NCBI GenBank assembly: GCA_031216445.1
Contig: CM062218.1
Span: 21,365,501-21,429,500, forward strand
Length of the DNA: 64,000 bases
Direction: 5' to 3'
Source: Lateolabrax maculatus
Taxonomy: Eukaryota; Chordata; Actinopteri; Acropomatiformes; Lateolabracidae
The position numbers were made by a program, and so were the translations under genes. This document shows, in pieces, positions 59,101 through 64,000 of this stretch (position 1 is its first letter; each line of letters starts with the position of its first letter). Under the pieces are notes generated by a model. The model was not told the origin of the DNA and made no database searches. It saw only the letters and a program-made list of their open reading frames with translations.

Positions 59101-61650
59101 AGGATGATCTTGACTGTGTTCACTAACACTAGTTTAGCTGTTTATCAAGCTGACGTGCTAGTTAAAGCTAAACACGCGGTGAGGCGGGCATCACATTAAA
59201 GGTAATAAGAAATGGCCTGATAATGTGTTCACATTTAGCTAGTTAACTTGCCAAGAGGCTAATTTAGCATTAATAACAATGTAAAAACTGCTTTTACTGG
59301 CGTCGTTACTGTCGCTTATTAACATGTAAACAAGTTTTACATTCACAAACAAGACGATATCAGCTACTGTTGCTCAAGAGCTAAGGACCTCCAATATGGC
59401 TGCAGGAAGGTGTTTTTTCAGCCGGATGTGAAGACATCATTGTAGCAGGGCTGGTTAGTATCAGATTTAGGCTCTTTTCTCTCATGCCTGTTCTCCTGAC
59501 AAGCCCCTGTCGCCTCCCAGCTGCAACCCTCCCTGGAAGCCGTCTATTACGGAGGGCTTCCAGGGAAGGTTAGCCAGCCGGGCCTTTCCACCTTCCCTGA
59601 TCCTGCCTCTTCTCCTCTTCATCACTCTGCCGTCAGAAAGACCTTTATAAGTGGGAGGGGGTCACTTTTCTGCTTCACAATGACAAGTGATGTAGACCTG
59701 GGATGTCACAGACGTGTGACCATCCAAATGCCTGCCGCTGTGTGCCTTCTGTATGAACACTGGCTTGTGTCTCCAGGAGTCCTCTAGCCCAGATGGAGGA
59801 GGAGCGACGGGATCACGTGTCCAAGATGAAGAAGATGGAACAAGAAATGGAACAAGTGTTCGAGATGAAGGTCAAAGAGAAGCTCCAGAAGCTCAGAGAC
59901 TCCGAGGCTGAGGTAAACTCATGACATCAAATGTTTATTACTGTGTGTTCCTTGGTAAATGCGTTGCTAACCTCTGACTCTATGTCCCTGCAGCTCCAGA
60001 GGCGTCACGAGCAAATGAAAAAGAACCTGGAGGCCCAGCATAGAGAACTGGAAGAGAAACGCCGCCAGCACGAGGATGAGAAGGCCAACTGGGAGGCCCA
60101 GCAGAGGATTCTGGAACAGCAGAAACTAGACGCCTCCAGGTAAACACACCATCACACACGATGATCAGTAAGGGTTTGTAGAGTTGAAGACCTTCATACA
60201 GTTACAGTGTATCAAGAACAAGAAAACACACAAATAACAATAAAAACAACAAAAACTGAAAATTGTGATTTAATATCTGTGATAAATCAGTAATTTAGAA
60301 CTGTTAGCAAGTAACACGTGGCTTTGTGCACCAATTACAACAATAAGACAGCTTTTTAGAGCAGAGTTCCAACAATCCAACAATACTGCTTTCTTCACAA
60401 CTGGTACACTTGAGGTCATTTTGTGATGTAGGCAGGACGTCCCCTGGTGACCCGAGGGGACTGGTCTTTTCATTAGATTTTATAACATTTTTAATACTTT
60501 TACAATATTTTATTAGTGTAAACTGAACTTTATTCAACTTCTAGTCCGTGTCATGTGACAAGCATCATCTGTCAGCACATTTACATGATTACTAGTACTG
60601 TCAGCCTCATCCTGGTTTGGATTGTATTCAGGATATGATAGAGAACATAACCTGGTTATTTATATCCCTGTATTCAATTTACCAATCATCCATGCAAGAG
60701 TGTCTTTGATGCCTCCACATTAGACAGTTTCTGTCATTTCTGAGGTTCAGGTGTCAGACTTTCATTTATAGATGTCCTGACCCGTTTTATGATCCAAATT
60801 TTTAATTTTATTTTCAACATTTTTTCCCTTCATTATAAAACTTTTAGTGCAGGCCTGGGTTTAAATGAGTGAAGCAGTTTGACATGTTTTACAGCTGTGA
60901 ATAGCTCTGCATTAAGAAAATGTTAATAATTTGTCTGGACAGGATTTAGACAGACACTCTTTAACATCAGCATGGGCAAAATACGTTTTCAACCACACTC
61001 CAACACTTTAAAGGTTTGATTCACCTGCAAAATGTCACTGAAATAGAGACAAAAGACAGCTTTGCTCACATCTTCCACTGCTGCTCGCTGTCATTGCAGA
61101 AGCAAACATCTGTTATGAATCCAGATGTTTACTGCAATGACAACCTCGCCTTGGCTCGCCACATCCTTACTATATAATATCATTCTCCTCTGAATCTAAA
61201 GGCAGGATTCTAAGTGAAATCTTGGGCCTCAGGGTGGGAGGCAGCAGCATTGTATATGGATTTCACATGTTGATATCATGTCTGAATAAGTGCCAAGTCA
61301 CTTTTACGTAAAAGTCACAACCTGAGTAACCTGAGGTTGAAGCTAGCAACATTTCCATTGTACTTTTTTAAATCAGCACTAGCCTGAACTGCATGGCATC
61401 AGATTAATGTAAAGGCTGCAGCAGCACAAGGTTAAACACACAGAGAGAAATGGCATGCACGTCTTGTTCTACCCTCTAAGGTCACTGCAATACATTCATA
61501 TCTCAACCTTCATCCCTCATGCAAATTGAAAGAGCCCATTTCAAGTTGTTGAAGAAACTCCTCTCATATCAGATCAGTCTGTAAAGATGCTCTTCCGACC
61601 TCTTGTTTTACAGGACCTTGGAAAAGAACAAAAAGAAGAAGATATTTTAA
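29140..61650 (+). CDS. sept7: Septin-7, GTP-binding cytoskeletal filament protein; 14 coding exons, 435 aa
   Basis: Spliced CDS: 29140-29194, 34262-34263, 34840-34942, 41719-41825, 50283-50383, 50484-50618, 54053-54170, 54770-54862, 55042-55138, 57489-57540, 57911-58036, 59777-59912, 59994-60139, 61614-61650; total 1308 nt including the stop. All introns are GT-AG. Domains: short variable N-terminus (1-19); polybasic RKSVKR (39-44); P-loop GESGLGKS (54-61); G3 DTPG (110-113); G4 AKAD (191-194); septin unique element after about residue 260 ([20 protein letters not shown]); C-terminal coiled coil (about 335-425); end KKKKIF. Septin-7 is the core subunit that pairs with SEPT2/6/9-group septins in hetero-oligomers and filaments acting in cytokinesis, cilia and cortical rigidity. 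Length equals the usual 436-437 aa within one or two residues. Fish carry sept7a and sept7b; which one this is cannot be settled here. The only non-routine part of the model is the 2-nt second exon. Confidence 0.97.
29195..34261 (+). other. sept7 intron 1
   Basis: The first about 370 bp stay CpG-rich, a likely extension of the promoter. The rest is AT-rich without recognised genes. A transposon-terminus motif lies at 33647-33678. The intron ends in TCTGTCTGCTCTCCAACCCAG; a possible branch point TTGAC lies about 25 bases before the AG. Confidence 0.7.
33647..33678. repeat. Isolated transposon-terminus motif
   Basis: ACACTCAGGTGTCAGTTTAT then TAGGTACACCT. This matches the TIR core of a common fish DNA transposon family. 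No second terminus was found nearby. Confidence 0.45.
34262..34263 (+). CDS. sept7: sept7 exon 2, inferred 2-nt microexon (CT)
   Basis: Exon 1 ends in phase 1 (ATG G) and exon 3 starts at a codon boundary (CAA CAG AAG), so direct joining shifts frame and reaches a stop after about 29 codons. The two bases CT at 34262-34263 sit between a strong acceptor (CTCTCCAACCCAG) and a consensus donor (GTAAGT). Joining gives ATG-GCT-CAA-CAG, or [10 protein letters not shown], exactly the vertebrate septin-7 sequence at this point. Inferred from splice sites and family conservation only. Confidence 0.75.
34840..34942 (+). CDS. sept7: sept7 exon 3 (residues 20-54)
   Basis: Encodes [20 protein letters not shown] and then [15 protein letters not shown], including the polybasic membrane-binding helix. 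Acceptor GATCCACAG, donor GTGAGT. Exit phase 1. Confidence 0.98.
36718..36747. repeat. (GT)n microsatellite inside the hAT-like element
   Basis: About 15 GT units, directly abutting a 22-bp palindrome. Confidence 0.95.
36748..36769. repeat. Perfect 22-bp palindrome
   Basis: The half-site TTTACGTACAT is followed at once by its exact reverse complement, with no spacer. Confidence 0.95.
41719..41825 (+). CDS. sept7: sept7 exon 4 (residues 54-89), P-loop
   Basis: Completes [20 protein letters not shown], then [16 protein letters not shown]. It carries the Walker A lysine and the switch I segment with the threonine (RIKKT) found in GTP-hydrolysing septins. Acceptor TGTCTTTCAG, donor GTAATA. Exit phase 0. 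Confidence 0.98.
42600..42830. repeat. Probable interspersed fish repeat
   Basis: Starts AAAGGTGGGGTAGGCAATTT and contains AGCCCGTCCAGTCATGATTG, then GACTGCCTACATGCCTGTC. I recognise the combination as a fish repeat with a GGTGGGGTAGGCAAT-type end. Limits and class are uncertain. Confidence 0.45.
46195..46242. repeat. (ATTTT)n low-complexity tract
   Basis: Imperfect pentamer repeat, T-rich. Confidence 0.85.
46988..47135 (+). mobile_element. tRNA-derived SINE
   Basis: The head reads GTGCCCTGGTGACCTAGGGG and then TTAAGGCAC (A-box-like). The body reads GGGACTTTTGTTGCATGTCA, TTCCCCCTCCACTTCTCC and TTTCCTGTC. It ends TAATAAAGGAAGAAAAAAAT, the A-rich 3' tail. A reverse copy lies at 53438-53585. 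This matches a common percomorph SINE type with a GCCCTGGTGGCCTAGTGGTT-like head. Confidence 0.8.
50283..50383 (+). CDS. sept7: sept7 exon 5 (residues 90-123), G3 box
   Basis: Encodes [20 protein letters not shown] then [17 protein letters not shown] is the switch II motif. A histidine stands where the human protein has glutamine (GGVQ). Acceptor GTCATTGCAG, donor GTGAGC. Exit phase 2, completing C123. Confidence 0.98.
50484..50618 (+). CDS. sept7: sept7 exon 6 (residues 123-168)
   Basis: Encodes [39 protein letters not shown] and IAPSGHG, the core of the GTPase fold. The intron before it is only 100 bp. Donor GTAGGT. Exit phase 2. Confidence 0.98.
52352..52388. repeat. (CA)n microsatellite
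   Basis: About 18 uninterrupted AC units. Confidence 0.95.
53438..53585 (-). mobile_element. tRNA-derived SINE, reverse orientation
   Basis: The reverse complement reads GCTTAGGGGTTTAGATGCAG, GGGGACCTTTGTTGCAACTC, GGTTTCCTGTTG and ATAATAAAAGGCATTTAAAA. This is the same body order as the copy at 46988-47135, with moderate divergence. Confidence 0.75.
54053..54170 (+). CDS. sept7: sept7 exon 7 (residues 169-207), G4 box
   Basis: Encodes [20 protein letters not shown], then [23 protein letters not shown] is the guanine-specificity motif. The donor GT is the first unit of a (GT)9 run (54171-54188). Exit phase 0. Confidence 0.98.
54171..54188. repeat. (GT)9 microsatellite that forms the exon 7 splice donor
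   Basis: The exon ends ...AAACAG and is followed directly by nine GT units. Confidence 0.95.
54770..54862 (+). CDS. sept7: sept7 exon 8 (residues 208-238)
   Basis: Encodes [20 protein letters not shown], then [11 protein letters not shown]. The acidic stretch is more variable than its surroundings (human-type ENKLVKKIK against EMKIVRKIK here). Acceptor TGCGAGCAG, donor GTCAGT. Phase 0 on both sides. Confidence 0.97.
55042..55138 (+). CDS. sept7: sept7 exon 9 (residues 239-271)
   Basis: Encodes [20 protein letters not shown], then [12 protein letters not shown], entering the septin unique element. Acceptor CCTCTCTGCAG, donor GTGAGA. Exit phase 1. Confidence 0.98.
55213..55240. repeat. (CA)n microsatellite after a CT-rich tract
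   Basis: About 14 CA units preceded by CT repeats from about 55195. Confidence 0.95.
55366..55398. repeat. (CA)n microsatellite
   Basis: ACACACACGCAC followed by an uninterrupted CA run. Confidence 0.93.
56115..56158. repeat. (CT)n microsatellite
   Basis: CT units interrupted once by TA. It creates an artificial RE-repeat peptide in a minus-strand ORF. Confidence 0.93.
57489..57540 (+). CDS. sept7: sept7 exon 10 (residues 271-288)
   Basis: Encodes [17 protein letters not shown]. Only 52 nt. Acceptor TCTTCTTACAG, donor GTGAGC. Exit phase 2. Confidence 0.97.
57911..58036 (+). CDS. sept7: sept7 exon 11 (residues 288-330)
   Basis: Encodes [20 protein letters not shown], then [18 protein letters not shown] and GQLT. 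End of the GTPase/SUE region. Donor GTAAGT. Exit phase 2. Confidence 0.98.
58472..58492 (+). CDS. sept7: Candidate sept7 21-nt cassette microexon (alternative)
   Basis: Preceded by TGCATTTGTTTGTTTTTAG and followed by GTAAGTG, both strong splice signals. Length is divisible by three. Inserted between exons 11 and 12 it keeps the frame (AA|A CCT ... AT|G) and adds PETSEGM, giving LTK-PETSEGM-SPLAQ. The position is the hinge between the GTP-binding domain and the coiled coil. A TGC just upstream of the pyrimidine tract is compatible with SRRM4-type regulation of neural microexons. Not supported by transcripts here. Confidence 0.5.
59525..59571. other. Intronic hairpin
   Basis: CCCTGGAAGCC (59531-59541) and GGCTTCCAGGG (59555-59565) are exact reverse complements around a 13-nt loop. 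One further pair, a mismatch and four more pairs (AACC/GGTT) extend the stem. Confidence 0.8.
59777..59912 (+). CDS. sept7: sept7 exon 12 (residues 330-375), start of coiled coil
   Basis: Encodes [20 protein letters not shown], then [20 protein letters not shown] and DSEAE. The heptad-rich, highly charged segment begins the C-terminal coiled coil. Acceptor GTCTCCAG, donor GTAAAC. Exit phase 0. Confidence 0.98.
59994..60139 (+). CDS. sept7: sept7 exon 13 (residues 376-424), coiled coil
   Basis: Encodes [20 protein letters not shown], then [20 protein letters not shown] and EQQKLDAS. The intron before it is only 81 bp. Exit phase 2. Confidence 0.98.
60140..61613 (+). other. sept7 intron 13
   Basis: No exon or named repeat recognised. 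The acceptor is CCTCTTGTTTTACAG. Confidence 0.7.
61614..61650 (+). CDS. sept7: sept7 exon 14 (residues 424-435 and stop)
   Basis: Completes R424, then [11 protein letters not shown] and TAA at 61648-61650. The basic tail matches the septin-7 C-terminus, shorter than the human KKKGKIF end by one residue. Confidence 0.97.
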
Positions 61651-62740
61651 CAACTCTGGAGGACCTTCCTGATGTTACAGTGTATTATTTGCCAACCCGC
61701 CAGCCTTGATTGTCAGGACATCTGTCGATCAACTACATCCGCTGTTTGACCATATTACTGTGTAATAATCAAGTGAACACCAGGGGGCAGTATCGCCTGG
61801 ACTCTGAGTTTAACCAATCGCTTTTTCTGCTCATCCTCATGCTCCTCCTTAAAGAACTGTTATTATCTCCGCATTGATTCAGTGTACTGTCCTGTTTTTG
61901 GGCCACTGCTCTATATTCTATATTCACTCATTCTTTCTACCGTCATGACAAACTGGAGGGCAAAGTTCAGAGTTCAGTCATTCTTGTCCTCCTCTCTTCT
62001 TCTACTTTGGGAATGTTGGATGCTGCACTTCTCTGTGCTGCATCCTTTTAATGCCAAAAAACCAAACAAAGAGGTCAGCCTTTCACGTCCTGCACATTGG
62101 CAGACAACGTCAGGCTGAAGCTCACCTCAGGCACTGTTTTTTTTTATATATATGTATCTTTCAGTTCACTTATTAAGTATCACATTTAATTTCCTCCCAA
62201 GATGTTATGTTCTTCCATCTCCAGTCATGTAAATTGTATAACCATGACCTGCAGTGTTTAACTTCAATCATGTGTAACATTTTCTTACTTTTTGTTAATT
62301 TCTTTTTTTCCTTTTGTATTGGCCCCAGCATAGAAATTGTGTTCATTTTGTTTCCAGTATCACAGCCGGTGTTTTCCAGCCCTGCTCTTGGAAACCAAAC
62401 ATGTATTCCTGACTTCACTCATGCTGAGTGTAACAATGTAAAGAACCTGCTCTTGAAGTGTTTTACATGAATTTATTTGAACTTCTTGTGCAGATTCTTC
62501 TATATAAAAGTGTTTTCCAACAGATTAAATCTTTCCAGGGGCAGGTTGTGGAAAGCTTGTGGTGGATGTTGGTGGATGGGAAAGCTGAGACGCTTCAGTC
62601 AAACAGTGGTCAACTCAATAATAACTGTACCAAGCTGGCTTCCTTTACATTACATTTAGCACTGTTGGTGTACTGCATCTGTATTTTGTAATGTCTTGTT
62701 TTTATTGTATAAAGTCACATAATAAAATTGTGATGGGGAA
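61651..62740 (+). other. sept7: sept7 3' UTR with poly(A) signal
   Basis: AATAAA at 62721-62726 is followed by a TGTGATGGGG GT/G-rich element, a normal cleavage context. Several short ORFs inside are not supported. Confidence 0.75.
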
Positions 62741-62780
62741 AAAAAGCACAGATGATCTTGGCTAAATGTTGGAAAAATAT

Positions 62781-63080
62781 ACATTACATGACCAAGTATG
62801 CGGAGACCCGAACATTACACCTATATGTTATTTTTGAAAACGTTATTTTAAACCTATTGGAATTCATTTCCATCAGTTGTTGGAGCCTGGCTGCAGGGAT
62901 TTGCTCTCATGAGATATGGCTCTGATGTTTGCAGATCAGGTCTGGCTCAAAGTCTGCATTCCAGCTCCAGTTCAAGGTGTTGGATGGGGTTGATGTCAGG
63001 GCTGTGTGCAGGCCAGTCAAGTTCTTCCACATCAAACTGAACCAGGAAAGGCTCTTCCCCAGACTTGCCACAGAGTTGAT
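62781..63080 (-). pseudogene. Tc1/mariner-like transposase remnant
   Basis: The left end, ACATTACATGACCAAGTATG then CGGAGACCC, matches the terminus of a fish Tc1-like element. The minus-strand peptide near 62947-63060 holds EELDWPAHSPDINPIQHLEL, the C-terminal DDE-region signature of Tc1 transposases (DWPAQSPDLNPIEHLW). The preceding catalytic segment that would hold the second aspartate is deleted, and the rest of the element is absent. It lies just downstream of the sept7 poly(A) site. Confidence 0.88.
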
Positions 63081-64000
63081 GTACCGATTCCAAACTACAT
63101 ACTAATTCTTTAAGTAATGTACTGTACTGGAAAAGTGACAAAAGTATATTTGAGTATATATTGAGTTCAGCTGGCAGCGTGGTTCTAAAGTCACAGTTTG
63201 ATTGACGTCTGATGACACCCATAAAGTATAATTTATTATCAGTATAAAAGACTAAAGTATGTTAGTTTTTTTTCTACTAGGTGCAAAAACACCACTATAA
63301 AGATAAGCATATAGCACATTCTCTGTACAGTCAGTACGTAGTCTGGCATTAGAATGCAGCATGAGAAAATCAGCCCCAGACCAAAGGTGTGTGGACTGGG
63401 TTTTTCCATATACTTTTAGCGATGTCCTGTAACAAAGGAGCAGTTAGTTGTTACTTCAGGGTTTCTTGTGTTAAATGAACAGGCAATATGACTATAAATA
63501 TGATCTTTTGGTATTACAAAATTCAAAAGTGAAGAGTTCTGAAGTTGTACTGAGACCTTAATGTTGTTGTTGCTTCCAGCAGGTGGCAGCATGTTACTGC
63601 ACTGAACCGCCTCCTGCTGGCAGCTTCAGGGACTTTCCATGCCTTTGATCAGCCTTATCCGTGTCTCTCTGAACTTTAGCCATGACCCAGCTGTTTTTAT
63701 GTTGATGTACTTAAAACCCTAATTGTGCTTAGTAAAGGATTCACTGTCAGCTTGTGTTGCTGTAGCCTTTCACCTGCTGAAAAGATCTCCCTATCTAACC
63801 TCCTGCACCCGGTCATTCTGCCTAAACAAGTCAGAGGCTTTATCAGGAACACAGTTCCCCTCGGTCTGAGAGTCACTGAGGTGATGACTGCCAACTTGGC
63901 ACTGATAACACTGAAAGTTTTAGTGTACAGTAAGCTTTTTTAATTTAAATTTTAATTGATGTATTTTGTTTTGATTGCTTGAGAATTTAGGCGGAGAGGT
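63081..64000. other. No gene seen
   Basis: About 63590-63650 is locally GC-richer, but no splice-supported exon or RNA gene is recognised. Confidence 0.45.

Larger units (their letters stand above)
58037..59776 (+). other. sept7 intron 11
   Basis: Contains the candidate 21-nt cassette exon at 58472-58492 and a hairpin at 59525-59571. The middle (about 58830-59460) resembles decayed repeat sequence (GCTAATTTAGCATTAATAAC, CAATATGGCTGC), but I cannot assign a family. Confidence 0.7.

Noticed and set aside
1..64000. CRISPR arrays, prokaryotic operons, phage or intact viral genes
   Set aside because: No regularly spaced repeats and no ribosome-binding-site-led gene clusters; the sequence is clearly vertebrate nuclear DNA.

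Overview
The window is vertebrate nuclear DNA and most likely comes from a ray-finned, probably percomorph, fish. Coding sequence is sparse and split by GT-AG introns. The background is AT-rich, with many (CA)n/(GT)n microsatellites. The repeats are of fish type: L2/CR1-like and L1-like LINE remnants, tRNA-derived SINEs, hAT-like and Tc1-like DNA transposons, short inverted-repeat elements and a solo LTR. No prokaryotic, CRISPR or viral gene cluster is visible.

Two protein-coding genes can be supported, both on the + strand. The first, at 2549-3331, is an intronless coding exon for an LRRC3B-like leucine-rich-repeat membrane protein of 260 aa. It has a likely 5' UTR acceptor at 2402/2403 and several upstream ATGs. 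The second, spanning 29140-61650, is a complete septin-7 gene (sept7). I rebuilt it exon by exon: 14 coding exons, every splice phase consistent, 435 aa. Its CpG-rich promoter lies just upstream of 29140, and a poly(A) signal lies at 62721.

Layout: 1-560 LINE remnant; 790-1180 old repeat; 2403-about 3960 lrrc3b-like exon; 3.96-28.9 kb gene-poor spacer holding a solo LTR (11274-11688), a reverse-oriented conserved fish repeat (about 12.26-12.46 kb), a dead L1-like LINE (about 18.9-20.1 kb), several MITE-like repeats and a second LINE (27106-28300); 29-62.7 kb sept7, with SINEs and a hAT-like element in its introns; 62781-63080 Tc1-like transposase remnant; then nothing recognisable to the end.

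The most interesting observations are two microexons inferred in sept7. One is a 2-nucleotide exon (34262-34263), needed to keep the frame between exon 1 and exon 3. The other is an in-frame 21-nucleotide cassette exon (58472-58492) with strong splice sites, which would add seven residues at the junction of the GTPase domain and the coiled coil. Both rest on sequence reading only and need RNA data.
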